A stretch of DNA of 64,000 nt from Enhydrobacter aerosaccus (lineage in GTDB: Bacteria > Pseudomonadota > Alphaproteobacteria > Reyranellales > Reyranellaceae): assembly GCA_903839865.1 (NCBI GenBank), contig CAIMEE010000272.1, forward strand, positions 1-64,000, written 5' to 3'. How positions within the stretch are numbered: the stretch's first letter is position 1; the number at the start of each line of letters is the position of its first letter. Made by a program: the position numbers and the translations under genes. The notes beneath the pieces were generated by a model, which was given only the letters and a program-made list of their open reading frames with translations, was not told the DNA's origin and searched no databases. Of the stretch, positions 49,905 through 60,197 are shown in pieces.

Positions 49905-51937
49905 CGCTCGGTACCCGGGGCCGCCGGCTCCAGGACTTGCTGTGCTGCAGCGGCAGCCGCCGCCTTGGTGCCTTCGCCTCCGCCTGCGAGCTGGACCGTC
50001 GGGAAAGCGAACTTGATGCCGTTCTCGTCGAAGGCTTTCTTTATCATCGCATTGGCCCGGCGGCGCACCATGAACTGCTCGCCGGGCTTGCACATCATCT
50101 TCATGCGGATGTTGATCGAGTACTGACCGAACTGCTCGATGCCTTGCATCTTGAGCGGCTGCAGAATGCTTGGCCCGAGGTCTGGATCCTTGGCGAGTTC
50201 GAGGCCGATCTGCTTGATCAGCTTCTTGGCCTTATCGACGTCGGAATCGTAGGTAATCCCGATCTGATCCTTCACCATCACCCAGTCCCGGCTCATATTC
50301 TGGACGGCCCCCAGCACGCCGAAGGGAATGGTGAAGAGCGGGCCGCGTTGGTGGCGCAGCTTCACCGAGCGCAGGCTGAAGGATTCGACCGTACCCTTGT
50401 AGCTTCCGCTCTGGATGTACTCGCCGACGCGAAAAGCATCGTCGAGCATGTAGAACATGCCACTGATGATGTCGCGCACGATGGTCTGGCTGCCGAAGCC
50501 GATAGCGACGCCGACGACGCCGGCGCTTGCGATCAGGGGGGCGATCTCAACGCCCAGCGCCGACAGCGCCATGAGTGCCGCCATCACGAGCAGGAGGATG
50601 CCGGCCATGTTACGGCCAATCGGCAGCAAGGTGCGGATGCGGGCGCGCCGCCGTGCTTCTTCGGCCGTGAGATTGGGTTCCGGCTGCGAGCGTTCCAATG
50701 TGTTCTCGGCCAGGGCCTTGAACAGGTTCCAGGCGAGGTCGGCGGCGAGCAGGATGATCAGCGCGTGCAGTCCGCCGCGCACCATGCGGGCCGGGGCGCT
50801 TTCCTGCGCCGCCAGCGAACCCACGTCGAGCTTCCAGCCCCACAACAGGATCAGGATTCCGCCGACGATCGCCAGCGCTCGCAGGCCCTGGTCCACGAAC
50901 ACCGGCACCACGGCCATGATGCCCTGATCGGCGCCCTCCTTGCCTGTCGCGCGCATCAAGTGACGCCCGGCGCGGCGCACCACGGAGATGGCGATCGGCA
51001 TGAAGATCGACACGACGAGGAACCAGAAGAAGTACATCGCGCTGATCGTCCAGGCGAACCAGAAGACCACCGTGGCGATCGAGGCCATCCATCGTCCCGT
51101 CGCGTGACCCAGGCGGCTCACGGCCTCGGTGTCGGTGGGCTTGCGCCAGATCAGGGTGAGGGCGATGACGACCAGGCCGATGCCCAGCACGTAGGCCAGA
51201 AATTGCAGGCCGGGGATCGGCATGCCGAAGGCATGCAGGGCTGCGGTCGTGGCCCAGCCGAAGGCGAACCAGCCGATGAAGAAGGCCAGGTGCCGCTGCC
51301 AGAACTGCGCCGTCGGCACGTCGAGATCGAAGGCCGCAAGTTGCCGGCGCGACGTCTCGGAGGGGCGCAAGAGGGATTCGAGAGCGGCGAGCGCGAGGCG
51401 CAGCCACAGCAGCGCGACCAGCAGGGCGATTCCCGCCTCGTGGATCGGTCCCGGCAGTTCGACGACGAGAAGCACGGCGAACTGGCCGAGCGCCGCGATC
51501 AACACCGCCGCGGAGCGAAGCACGGCGTCGATCCCGAATCGGATCAGCCTGTCGACGATGCTGTGCACTTCGCCGTCGACGAGGCGGGCATTGAGACGTG
51601 CAGTGGCCCGCCGGAACAGCCACTCCGCAAGCGCGCCTCCGAGAAGGCAGGCCAGCGCATCGAGCGCGACCCGACCCATGCCGCCCGCGCTGTCGGCAGC
51701 CCTGCGGAAAACCTCGCCCGCTTCCAGGAAGTAGCGCGGCATCTGCGGCACGGCGAAAGCGATCGCCTGGACGTGCTGGCGTAGGTTGGAGAAGCCGTTC
51801 GCGATCAGCTGGGACGGCGACTCGTTGACCGCCGCGGCGGCCTGTTGCGCTGCGGCGGGTCCGACGCCGACCATCAGGAGTACGAGAATGCAGGTCAGAA
51901 CCGCAAGCGGCCGGCGCATCAAGGTCATGTCATCCAA
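49901..51937 (-). CDS. Mechanosensitive ion channel family protein (MscS-like)
   Basis: Multi-TM; GVEIAPLIASAGVVGVAIGFGSQTIVRDIISGMFYMLDDAFRVGEYIQSGSYKGTVESFSLRSVKLRHQRGPLFTIPFG. Confidence 0.94.
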   Translation of the reverse strand: MDDMTLMRRPLAVLTCILVLLMVGVGPAAAQQAAAAVNESPSQLIANGFSNLRQHVQAIAFAVPQMPRYFLEAGEVFRRAADSAGGMGRVALDALACLLGGALAEWLFRRATARLNARLVDGEVHSIVDRLIRFGIDAVLRSAAVLIAALGQFAVLLVVELPGPIHEAGIALLVALLWLRLALAALESLLRPSETSRRQLAAFDLDVPTAQFWQRHLAFFIGWFAFGWATTAALHAFGMPIPGLQFLAYVLGIGLVVIALTLIWRKPTDTEAVSRLGHATGRWMASIATVVFWFAWTISAMYFFWFLVVSIFMPIAISVVRRAGRHLMRATGKEGADQGIMAVVPVFVDQGLRALAIVGGILILLWGWKLDVGSLAAQESAPARMVRGGLHALIILLAADLAWNLFKALAENTLERSQPEPNLTAEEARRRARIRTLLPIGRNMAGILLLVMAALMALSALGVEIAPLIASAGVVGVAIGFGSQTIVRDIISGMFYMLDDAFRVGEYIQSGSYKGTVESFSLRSVKLRHQRGPLFTIPFGVLGAVQNMSRDWVMVKDQIGITYDSDVDKAKKLIKQIGLELAKDPDLGPSILQPLKMQGIEQFGQYSINIRMKMMCKPGEQFMVRRRANAMIKKAFDENGIKFAFPTVQLAGGGEGTKAAAAAAAQQVLEPAAPGTER

Positions 51938-51994
51938 TCCGGTAGGTGGACTGGAGAATGCCTACGCCGGCGGCATTCCGGCAAGCTTGTCCTG

Positions 51995-53560
51995 CTATTT
52001 TTTCTCGATGTTCCAGAACACCGGAATCGGGCTCGTCACCATGCCCGACAGGCCGCGTGTCGCGGTCGGCAGAGTGTACTGACCGAGATGGATGTGCGTG
52101 CCGTAGGTCACGGCGCGTTCCTGGATCTGGGCCGCGATCTTCTTCTGGCTCGGTGCGTCGGGTGCGCGCGCGAAGGCGTCGCGCAGCTTCTCGACCTCGG
52201 CGTCGCAGGGCCAGCCAAAGTTGGCCTTGTCGCAGGAGGCCGCGACCATGCTGTTGGTGAGCGGATTCATCATGTCGACCGAAAGCCAGGCCGTCATGAA
52301 GCCGTTCCAGCCGCCGTCCTGCGCCGGCGTCTTGCGCAGGCGTCGCGCCACGATGGCCTGGAAGTCGAGCGGTACCATCTCGACCTTGAAACCGCCCTTC
52401 TCGAGCAGGTCCTTGGCGATCGGGCCGGCATTGGTGAGCACGGCAATGTCGGTCGTGTGCAGCATCACGATCGGCGTGCCGTCGTAGCCCGCTTCCTTCA
52501 GCAGCTCCTTCGACTTGGCGAAGTTGCCGCGCACCAGCCCGTCCATGCCGGCGCTGTTCTCCAGCGGCGTGCCGCAGACGAACATCGCGTCGCACGTCCG
52601 GTAATACTTCGCATCGCCGATCACGCCCTCGAGGAAGGCCTTCTGGTCGAAGGCATACATCGCAGCGCGGCGGATCTTCTCGTTGTTGAACGGCGGCACG
52701 ACGGTGTTCCAGCGGAAGGCGTATTGCGCGCCAATGACGTTGTAGACCTCGAGCTTGACGGTCTTGTCTGCCAGCAGCAGCGGCTTCAGGTCGTGCGGCG
52801 GCGCCTCGATGTAGTCGATCTCGCCCGCCAGCAGCGCGTTCACCGCCGTCTGGTGGTCGGGAATCGCCAGCCACTCGACCCTGTCGACCCTGGCTACCTT
52901 GCCGCCGGCCAGGCCCGACGCCGGTTCCTTGCGCGGCACATAGTCGGGATTGCGCACGTAGACGGTCTTGTCGCCGGGCTTCCATTCATCCGTCTTGAAG
53001 ATGAAAGGACCGGAGCCGATGAACTCGGAGATCTGCTTGTTGGGGTCGGTGTCGGCGATGCGTTTGGGCATCATCAGCGGCGTCGACCCGCCGGGCTTTG
53101 CCAGCGAGTCGAGCACAAGGCCGTACGGCTCCTTCAGCACCATCCTGAAGGTCTTGTCGTTCACGGCTTCCATGCCCGAGACGAAGCTCATGAGCTTCAG
53201 GCCCGTCGCATCCTTGGCGCCCCAGCGCTTCAGCGAGGCGATGCAGTCCTCCGACGTGACCGGCTTGCCGTCATGCCACTTGAGGCCGTCGCGCAGCGTA
53301 AAGGTGTAGGTGAGGCGGTCGGCGCTCAGTTCCCATTTGTCGATCATCTGCGGCTGCGGCACCAGGTTCGCATCCATGGCGAACAGCGTGTCCCACACCA
53401 TGTAGCCGTGGTTGCGCACGATGTTGGCGGTGGTCCAGATCGGATCGAGGACCTTGAGGTCGGAATGCATTACCGCCTTGACGGTCTTCGTCTGCGCCAG
53501 GACGGGAGACGCGGCGAGGCAGGCGGCGAAGACGGATGCCGCAAGAGTACGCAATTTCAT
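51995..53560 (-). CDS. ABC transporter substrate-binding protein (dipeptide/SBP_bac_5 type)
   Basis: MKLRTLAASVFAACLAASPVLAQ signal; RLTYTFTLRDGLKWHDGKPVTSEDCIASLKRW. Confidence 0.93.
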   Translation of the reverse strand: MKLRTLAASVFAACLAASPVLAQTKTVKAVMHSDLKVLDPIWTTANIVRNHGYMVWDTLFAMDANLVPQPQMIDKWELSADRLTYTFTLRDGLKWHDGKPVTSEDCIASLKRWGAKDATGLKLMSFVSGMEAVNDKTFRMVLKEPYGLVLDSLAKPGGSTPLMMPKRIADTDPNKQISEFIGSGPFIFKTDEWKPGDKTVYVRNPDYVPRKEPASGLAGGKVARVDRVEWLAIPDHQTAVNALLAGEIDYIEAPPHDLKPLLLADKTVKLEVYNVIGAQYAFRWNTVVPPFNNEKIRRAAMYAFDQKAFLEGVIGDAKYYRTCDAMFVCGTPLENSAGMDGLVRGNFAKSKELLKEAGYDGTPIVMLHTTDIAVLTNAGPIAKDLLEKGGFKVEMVPLDFQAIVARRLRKTPAQDGGWNGFMTAWLSVDMMNPLTNSMVAASCDKANFGWPCDAEVEKLRDAFARAPDAPSQKKIAAQIQERAVTYGTHIHLGQYTLPTATRGLSGMVTSPIPVFWNIEKK

Positions 53561-53564
53561 TGGA

Positions 53565-54623
53565 TCAGCTCTTCCAGGCTTCGGTGGCGCGGGCGCCGGG
53601 GGCAATCACGGCGGCGGAGGGAGTCTCGACCTTGGCCATGTGGTTGTAGCGCTGCGCCGCAAACCAGACGGCATAGTCGCCCATCGTGATCGGCGGATAC
53701 TTCGCCGGCCGGGCGGCCGACCGGCAGGAGGGCAGGCACTCGATCGTGGCGTTGTGGTCGGGATCGAAGAAGAACGGAATGGCGTAGCGGATGACGCCGG
53801 AGATGTTGCGCACCTTGTGCGGCGTAGACAGGAACCGCTCGTTGGTCCAGCGGTGCAGGATGTCGCCGCCATTCACGACGAAGGCGCCCTCGACGTAGGG
53901 CGCGTCCAGCCACTCGCCGCTGTTCAGCAGGATCGACAGGCCCTGCACCTTGTTGGGCGGCAGCAGCGTCATGAAGCCGGAATCGGTGTGCGGCACGATG
54001 CTCGCGATCTTGTCGTCCGACGCATCGAGCAGCGGATAGCGCGACTGGCGCAGGATGTAGTGCGGCTTCTCGAAATAGGAATCGAAGTGGTTGGCCGGCA
54101 GGTCGAGCGCCAACGCATAGAGCGGCACGAGTTTGCGGCAGAGCGCTTCCATCGTGTCCACGTACTTGAGGGTCTGCTCGCGGAAACCCGGAAGATTGGG
54201 CGGCCACTGGTTCTGCACGTGGAAGCGGCGGCCGGCGATCACGTCGGGATCGTCGGCGGTGCGCTCGCGGCGCAGGAAGAAGGCTTCGTTCTGGCTGGGC
54301 TTCTTGCCCTGCGCGGCGGCGTTCGGCGCGGCCTTCTCCTGGATCGGCATGTAGCCGATCGTGTGCTCGTTCACCTTGACCTTGAGCTTCTCGTCCATCG
54401 GCTGCGCATGGAAGCGGGCGGCCGCCTCGTACTGCGCGTCAATCAGGGCCTGCGGGATACCGTGGCCCTTGAGATAGTAGAAGCCGACATTCTCGAAGGC
54501 ATAGCGCAGTTGCCCGGCCGCTTTTTCCGCAGCACCGGGTTTGCCGGCGAGATAGTCGGCAACATCGATCAGCGGAATCTGGTCGCCGACCATGGTCATC
54601 GTGACGGACATGTCCTGTGGCAT
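53565..54623 (-). CDS. Isopenicillin N synthase-like Fe(II)/2OG oxygenase
   Basis: IPLIDVADYLAGKPG, GFYYLKGHGIP, IVPHTDSGFMTLLPPNKVQGLSILLNSGEWLDAP, FVVNGGDILHRWTNERFLSTPHKV. Start choice (ATG 54623) uncertain. Confidence 0.9.
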   Translation of the reverse strand: MPQDMSVTMTMVGDQIPLIDVADYLAGKPGAAEKAAGQLRYAFENVGFYYLKGHGIPQALIDAQYEAAARFHAQPMDEKLKVKVNEHTIGYMPIQEKAAPNAAAQGKKPSQNEAFFLRRERTADDPDVIAGRRFHVQNQWPPNLPGFREQTLKYVDTMEALCRKLVPLYALALDLPANHFDSYFEKPHYILRQSRYPLLDASDDKIASIVPHTDSGFMTLLPPNKVQGLSILLNSGEWLDAPYVEGAFVVNGGDILHRWTNERFLSTPHKVRNISGVIRYAIPFFFDPDHNATIECLPSCRSAARPAKYPPITMGDYAVWFAAQRYNHMAKVETPSAAVIAPGARATEAWKS

Positions 54624-54639
54624 ACGGTTATTATAGGCC

Positions 54640-55683
54640 ATGATTATCGACAAAATCGAGCCCTTGGCGCTCCAGATCGGCACGCTCTCCCTGGTTCTGT
54701 GCCGCGTGACGACGAAATCCGGCCTCGTCGGCTACGGCGAATGCCTGTGCAACAGGCCTCCCATGCAGAAGGTGCTGGTCGCCATGATCCGCGACGCGAT
54801 TGCACCCTTCTATCTCGGCAAATCGGTCGACGATCGGAAGGCGCTGAACCTCGCCGTGCGTCGCGGCACGGCAAGCCATGGGCGGGCCGGCACCGTGATG
54901 AACGCGCTGGCCGCGATCGACACCGCGCTCTGGGACATCGCGGGCAAGGCCGCGAACCAGTCGATCTCCGCGATGCTGGGCGGCGCCAGGCGCTCGCGCC
55001 TGCCGGTGATGGCGAGCCTCGACAAGTACAACGACAAGGCCAAGGTGCGCGCGCGGCTCGAGCAGGCACTCGCCACCGGCGTGAAGGCTGCCAAGGTCCA
55101 CGAGGCCCCTCTCGATATCATCGAGGAGGCGCGCCGCGTCGTTCCCAAGAACATTCCGTTCGTCGCCGACAGCAACAACGCGCACACGCTGGCAGACATC
55201 AGGCGCGACGAGGCCCGCTGGCGCGCGCTCGACCTGTTGTTCTTCGAAGATCCGTTCTGGCCACCGGAAGATCTGCTCGGGATGGAGAAGATGCCAGGCG
55301 TGCCGATCGGAATGGGTGCGGACTTCGGCTCGACCGAGCAGATGGCTCTCTACGCCAAGGCGCCCGCGATCTCCGTCCTGCAGCCCGACGTCTGCATGCT
55401 GGGCGGACTGAGCGAAGCCAGCAAGGCGGTGCCGATGGTCGAAGCGGCGGGCAAGGTTCCCGCGCCGCATACGCCGTTCGTGGGGCCGGCAGCACTTGCC
55501 TCGTTGCACCTGCTGGCCACGGCGAAGGACGAGAATTACTTCGCCGCCATCGAGCCTGGTGACGGCCGGGACATCTACGGCATCGGCGTGCCCGCCTGGC
55601 AGCCGTTCGTCGATGTACCGACCGCGCCGGGGCTGGGTTACGATCCCGATCCCGCCTTCCTGCGCCGCTACGATTGCGCGTAG
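54640..55683 (+). CDS. Mandelate racemase/muconate lactonizing enzyme family protein
   Basis: TALWDIAGKAANQSISAMLGG, VKAAKVHEAP, FVADSNNAHTLADIRRDEARWRALDLLFFEDPFWPPED. Confidence 0.9.
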   Translation: MIIDKIEPLALQIGTLSLVLCRVTTKSGLVGYGECLCNRPPMQKVLVAMIRDAIAPFYLGKSVDDRKALNLAVRRGTASHGRAGTVMNALAAIDTALWDIAGKAANQSISAMLGGARRSRLPVMASLDKYNDKAKVRARLEQALATGVKAAKVHEAPLDIIEEARRVVPKNIPFVADSNNAHTLADIRRDEARWRALDLLFFEDPFWPPEDLLGMEKMPGVPIGMGADFGSTEQMALYAKAPAISVLQPDVCMLGGLSEASKAVPMVEAAGKVPAPHTPFVGPAALASLHLLATAKDENYFAAIEPGDGRDIYGIGVPAWQPFVDVPTAPGLGYDPDPAFLRRYDCA

Positions 55684-55712
55684 ACTGCCGAAAAATCTGG
55701 AGGAACAAGTCA

Positions 55713-56483
55713 ATGGCATCGCCGCTTTTCGACCTCACGGGCAAGGTCGCCGTCATCACCGGCTCGAGCAAGGGCATCGGCAAGGCGATCGCCATGCACC
55801 TCGCGCTCTCGGGCGCCAAGGTCGTGGTGTCGTCGCGCAAGGCTCCGGTCTGCGAGGAGGCCGCCGCCGAGATCCGCAAGGCCGGCGGCAACGCCACCGT
55901 CATTCCATGCAACATCTCCGACAAGGCGCAGTGCGAGAAGCTGATCGCCGACACGAAGAAGCAAGTCGGCCCGGTCGACATCCTGGTCTGCAACGCGGCC
56001 TCAAACCCGTACTACGGGCCGAACGAGAAACTGCCCGACGAGACCTTCATGAAGGTGATGCAGAACAACATCCTGTCGAACATGTGGCTGATCAACAACT
56101 GCCTGCCCGACATGCGCGCCAAGAAGGACGGCTCGATCATGATCGTCTCGTCGATCGGCGGCCTGAAGGCGAGCACGGTGATCGGCGCCTACTGCATCTC
56201 GAAGGCAGCCGACATGCAGATGGCGCGCAACCTCGCGGCCGAATACGGTCCGGACAACATCCGCGTGAACACCATCGCGCCAGGTCTGGTCACGACCGAC
56301 TTCGCGCGCGCCCTGTACGAGGATCCGCAGAAGCGCGCGGCGCGCGAGGCGGCCACGCCGCTGCGACGCCTCGGCGTGCCGGACGATATCGCGGGGCTGG
56401 CGGTGCTGCTCGCGGGCAAGGCCGGCGCCTTCATCACCGGCCAGACCCTTGTCGCCGACGGCGGCACCACGACGGGTGGATGA
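55713..56483 (+). CDS. SDR family oxidoreductase
   Basis: GKVAVITGSSKGIGKAIAMHLA, LVCNAASNPYYG, YCISKAADMQMARNLAAEY, ITGQTLVADGGTTTGG. Confidence 0.94.
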   Translation: MASPLFDLTGKVAVITGSSKGIGKAIAMHLALSGAKVVVSSRKAPVCEEAAAEIRKAGGNATVIPCNISDKAQCEKLIADTKKQVGPVDILVCNAASNPYYGPNEKLPDETFMKVMQNNILSNMWLINNCLPDMRAKKDGSIMIVSSIGGLKASTVIGAYCISKAADMQMARNLAAEYGPDNIRVNTIAPGLVTTDFARALYEDPQKRAAREAATPLRRLGVPDDIAGLAVLLAGKAGAFITGQTLVADGGTTTGG

Positions 56484-56495
56484 GGAGGCGGCTGA

Positions 56496-56825
56496 ATGAG
56501 CCTCTATCAGGTCCAGAAGCTGATCTATGAACTCAACCGCGACCCGCGCACCCAGGCCCGCTACGAAGGCGGGCGCGATGCGGTGTTGGACGAGTACGAT
56601 CTGACGGCCGAGGAGCGCGCGGCCCTGGTGAAGCCCGACATCGGATTGCTCTATGTACTGGGCGTCAACGGCCAGCTGCTGATGCACTTCGCGGCCCTGC
56701 ACAAGATCGAATGGACCGACTATCTCGAACGCATGCGGCAGGGCGTGAAGGTGCATGGCCCCGTGCGCGAGGGCGTCTATACGATGACGGGCTATGCCGG
56801 CGTCGATGCTGAGGGGAAACGCTGA
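56496..56825 (+). CDS. Protocatechuate 4,5-dioxygenase alpha-subunit (LigA)-like protein
   Basis: QKLIYELNRDPRTQARYEGGRDAVLDEYDLTAEERAALVKPDIGLLYVLGVNGQLLMHFA. Confidence 0.88.
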   Translation: MSLYQVQKLIYELNRDPRTQARYEGGRDAVLDEYDLTAEERAALVKPDIGLLYVLGVNGQLLMHFAALHKIEWTDYLERMRQGVKVHGPVREGVYTMTGYAGVDAEGKR

Positions 56826-57649
56826 TGCCTCTGGTCTATTGCGGCGCCTGCAGCCACGGCCCAGGCATCACCGGCCGCGCCGACCGCGCCGATCCCAAGT
56901 TGCGCGACGCCCTTCATACGGCGCTGCGGCGCATGGGCGACGATATTCGCGCGACAAAGCCTGACGCGCTGGTCGTGGTGGCGGCCGAACACTTCGCCAA
57001 TTTCTTCATGAACAACATGCCAGCCTTCGCGATCGGCATGGCCGACAGCTACGAAGGACCGATCGAGGATGAGGCCTTCCTCAAGATCAGGCGCACCAGG
57101 GTGCCTGGCAATAAGGCCCTGTCGAAGAAGCTGATCGAAGGCGTCATGCAGACGGTCGACGTGGCCTACGCGGAAGAATGGAAGTTCGATCACGGCATCT
57201 CTGTGCCGCTGCATTTTCTGACGCCCAACTACGACCTGCCGGTGATCCCCGCCAACATCAATTGCCAGGGACCGCCGCTCACGCCGCTGAAACGCGCCTG
57301 GGCTTTCGGTGAGGCGCTGCGCGCGGCAGCCGATGCGATTCCCGAGAGGATAGCGCTGGTCGCGACCGGCGGGATCTCGCACTGGCCCGCGACGCCGGAT
57401 TCCGGAAAGATCAACGAGGCGTGGGATCGCGAATTCCTCGCGCGCTGGGCCGCCAACGACCGCGACGCGCTACTTTCCTATACCGATGCCGACATCTATC
57501 GCGACGGCGGGCAGGGCGGCTTCGAAATCCGCACGTTCATTGCCGCCGCCGCCGCGGCCAAGGGCGCAAAAGGCAAGATCGAGTTCTGCGAGCCCATTCC
57601 GATCTTTTCGGTGAGCTGCACCGTCGCGCGAATGCAGATCGCGGCTTAG
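56825..57649 (+). CDS. Class III extradiol ring-cleavage dioxygenase (LigB-like)
   Basis: VYCGACSHGPGI, DALVVVAAEHFANFFMNNMPAFAIGMADSYEGP, DHGISVPLHFLTP. Confidence 0.9.
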   Translation: MPLVYCGACSHGPGITGRADRADPKLRDALHTALRRMGDDIRATKPDALVVVAAEHFANFFMNNMPAFAIGMADSYEGPIEDEAFLKIRRTRVPGNKALSKKLIEGVMQTVDVAYAEEWKFDHGISVPLHFLTPNYDLPVIPANINCQGPPLTPLKRAWAFGEALRAAADAIPERIALVATGGISHWPATPDSGKINEAWDREFLARWAANDRDALLSYTDADIYRDGGQGGFEIRTFIAAAAAAKGAKGKIEFCEPIPIFSVSCTVARMQIAA

Positions 57650-58389
57650 GCCGTCTTCTTCCGGAACGTTACCACAAGCACATCGCGATACGCGGGCTGT
57701 GCCGGGTTCTCGGGCTCGACGGGGGTCACGCCGTGATAGCAGCGCGCATCGTCGACCAGCGCCGCATCGAGCGGATCGGTCAGCGTGAAGCTGCCGAGCG
57801 CGCGCTTGTCGAGGTCGTGCACTGTCGTCGTGCCCGAGGCGATGTTGCGGCGGTTGATCAGCAGCACCAGCACATAGTCGACGCCATCGCGATGCATGCC
57901 TTCGGGCGTGGGCTTGCCGTGGGCGCCCGGCTTTGCCTCGATGCGGAACTGATGCGCCTCGATGTGCCACCTGTCCGTCTCGGGCGCGAGGCGACCGAAC
58001 AGCGAGCGGCAATATTCGAGGATGGTCCGGAAGCTCGCGCCTTCGCTCACCTCGGGCTTGATCGGCTCGAACCAGCGCTCGATGCCGCCGTTCAGGTGAT
58101 TGTAGTCGACGGTCTGATAGTGCGGCTGATGCGGCGCGCGCTCGATCTCCCCCTGGCGGCCGGCGGCATAGACGCCGAAGCGACGGCGGCGATAGCGGCC
58201 GCCGTCGGCCATGTAGGTGTCGGTGTGCAGGTCGTTCCAGCTGTCGGCGAACGCGATCCAGTCGGCAAGGGTGCCGAAGCGGCCGAGGGCAGCCCGCATC
58301 TCCGAGGCTTCGACGAAAGCATAGCCCGCGCGGGCAATCGCTTGGCGGATGCCCGTTGCGTTCTGCAGTCCTGTTCCGATCTCGCTCAT
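57646..58389 (-). CDS. 2OG-Fe dioxygenase family protein (amino-acid-hydroxylase-like)
   Basis: RYRRRRFGVYAAG, WHIEAHQFRIEAKPGAHGKPTPEGMHRDGVDYVLVLLINRRNIASGTTTV, DDARCYHGVTPVEP. Confidence 0.82.
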   Translation of the reverse strand: MSEIGTGLQNATGIRQAIARAGYAFVEASEMRAALGRFGTLADWIAFADSWNDLHTDTYMADGGRYRRRRFGVYAAGRQGEIERAPHQPHYQTVDYNHLNGGIERWFEPIKPEVSEGASFRTILEYCRSLFGRLAPETDRWHIEAHQFRIEAKPGAHGKPTPEGMHRDGVDYVLVLLINRRNIASGTTTVHDLDKRALGSFTLTDPLDAALVDDARCYHGVTPVEPENPAQPAYRDVLVVTFRKKTA

Positions 58390-58506
58390 GGCGGAAACCC
58401 TATCACCGCGAGGCCATAGCCGACAGGCGGTGCGCATGAAGGTTTCTTGGGCTTGGCGCGCGGTTTGCATTTAGAATGGCTCAAGCTTCCTGGGGAGAAT
58501 CGTCCG

Positions 58507-59436
58507 ATGCTGCGCCGCCACCTGCTCGCTACCGCTGCCGCCTCTTTTGCCGCACCCGCCATCGTCTCGCGCAGCTCGCTGGGCCAAAATCTGCGCAAGG
58601 TGAAGATGGGTTCTGCCTTCACCACCACGACGAATGCCGCCTTCCTGATGCCGAAGATGCTGAAGGAAGAGGGCATCGACCTCGAGCTGGTCATGTTCCC
58701 CTCGCTGGTGCAGCGCATGCAGGCGGTCGCCTCGGGCGACGTCGACATCGGCAATGGCGGCCTCTCGGCCACCATGCAGCTTGCGACCAAGGGCTTCCCG
58801 ATGCAGATCCTGGCCAATGGCTGCGATGGCGGCTGGATGGTGCTCTGCCAGCCGTCGATCAACAGCTTCAAGGACCTGGTCGGCAAGAAGATCGCCGTCC
58901 AGAACGGCTCGATCGGCCTGGTGTCGCTCAACTGGAAGCTCAAGCAGGAAGGCGTGTTCGGCAAGGTCGAGATGGCCTTCATGGACAACCAGGACCAGCC
59001 TGTGCCGCTGATGCGCGGCGACGTGGGCGCGATCTGCGTGTTCGAGCCTTATGCTGCACTGGCCGAGCTGAACGGCTGGGGCAAGAAGCTGTGGGTGCCC
59101 TACGATTCTCCCATGGGCAAGACCAACCTGGGTTTTGTCGCCTCCGAGAAGTTCGTGAAGGCCGATCCCGAGCTCACCAAGAAGATGGTGAAGGCGCACG
59201 TGGCGGCTACCAAAGAGATGGCGTCCAATAGCTCGATCGCCATCGAGACCACGATCAAGCAGTTCAAGATGACCAAGGAAGTGGCCGAGCTGTCGGTGAA
59301 GAATCTGTTCTTCAGCGCCGATTCAGGCGCGCCGTTCGTCAGCGGCCTGAAGGCGCTGGCCAAAATGATGATCGACGACAAGCTCCTGGAGAAGGAGCCC
59401 GACTGGGGCAGCTTCCTCAATCTCGGCTACGTGTGA
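58507..59436 (+). CDS. ABC transporter substrate-binding protein (NMT1/SsuA-like)
   Basis: MLRRHLLATAAASFAAPAIVSRS; VKMGSAFTTTTNAAFLMPKMLKEEGIDLELVMFPS. Confidence 0.9.
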   Translation: MLRRHLLATAAASFAAPAIVSRSSLGQNLRKVKMGSAFTTTTNAAFLMPKMLKEEGIDLELVMFPSLVQRMQAVASGDVDIGNGGLSATMQLATKGFPMQILANGCDGGWMVLCQPSINSFKDLVGKKIAVQNGSIGLVSLNWKLKQEGVFGKVEMAFMDNQDQPVPLMRGDVGAICVFEPYAALAELNGWGKKLWVPYDSPMGKTNLGFVASEKFVKADPELTKKMVKAHVAATKEMASNSSIAIETTIKQFKMTKEVAELSVKNLFFSADSGAPFVSGLKALAKMMIDDKLLEKEPDWGSFLNLGYV

Positions 59437-60197
59437 TGCAGCTTCGTCGCGCGCTGGGGCTGCTGCCCCTCGCGCTTCTGTTCGTGGCCTGGGAAGTCGC
59501 CGTCGAGCTCAAGGTCTACCCGCAGGTGCTTCTGCCGGCGCCGGCCAAGGTCGCGGCAGTGTTCGTGAACGACTGGGATACGTTGATCGACAACGCGCTG
59601 GCCAGCCTTGCGCGCGTCGTGACGGGCATTGGCTTCTCGTTCATCGTGGCCGTCCCGCTCGGCATCCTGATCGGCCGCTACCGTGTCCTCGACATGCTGA
59701 CCGACTGGTCGATCCAGATCTTCCGCTCGGTGCCGCCGATTTCGCTGATCCCAATGGCAATCCTGCTGCTCGGCATCGGCGACAAGCCCGCGGTCTCGCT
59801 GATCTTCCTGTCCGGCCTGTGGCCGCTCCTGATCAACACGATCTTCGGCGTGCGCGGCATCGAACGTACCCTGATGAAGGTCGCGCGCGCGGCGCGTGCG
59901 GGCGAGTTCCTGGTGATGCGCGACATCATCCTGCCGGCGGCGCTGCCGTCGATCTTCACCGGCCTGCGGCTGGCGGTCGGCGCCGGTTGGCTCACCGTCG
60001 TCACCGCCGAGATGATCGCGGTGAAGTCAGGCCTGGGCTACATGATCCTGAACGGCCAGCTCACCTTCCGCTCCGACCTGATCATCGCGGGCATCATCGT
60101 GATCGGCGCCATCGGTCTGCTGGCCGACCAGCTCGTGCGCGCGGTGCGCGCCCGCGTCTGCCGCTGGCAGGAGGGCCTCACGGCCTCGAATGAATGA
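59433..60197 (+). CDS. ABC transporter permease (SsuC/TauC-like)
   Basis: EAA loop VARAARAGEFLVMRDIILPAALPSIFTGLRLAVGAGWLTVVTAEMIAVKSGLGYMI. Confidence 0.93.
   Translation: MMQLRRALGLLPLALLFVAWEVAVELKVYPQVLLPAPAKVAAVFVNDWDTLIDNALASLARVVTGIGFSFIVAVPLGILIGRYRVLDMLTDWSIQIFRSVPPISLIPMAILLLGIGDKPAVSLIFLSGLWPLLINTIFGVRGIERTLMKVARAARAGEFLVMRDIILPAALPSIFTGLRLAVGAGWLTVVTAEMIAVKSGLGYMILNGQLTFRSDLIIAGIIVIGAIGLLADQLVRAVRARVCRWQEGLTASNE

Noticed and set aside
49769-51784. 671-aa plus-strand ORF opposite the MscS-like gene
   Set aside because: His/Asp/Gln-rich antisense artefact; MscS motifs are clear on the minus strand.
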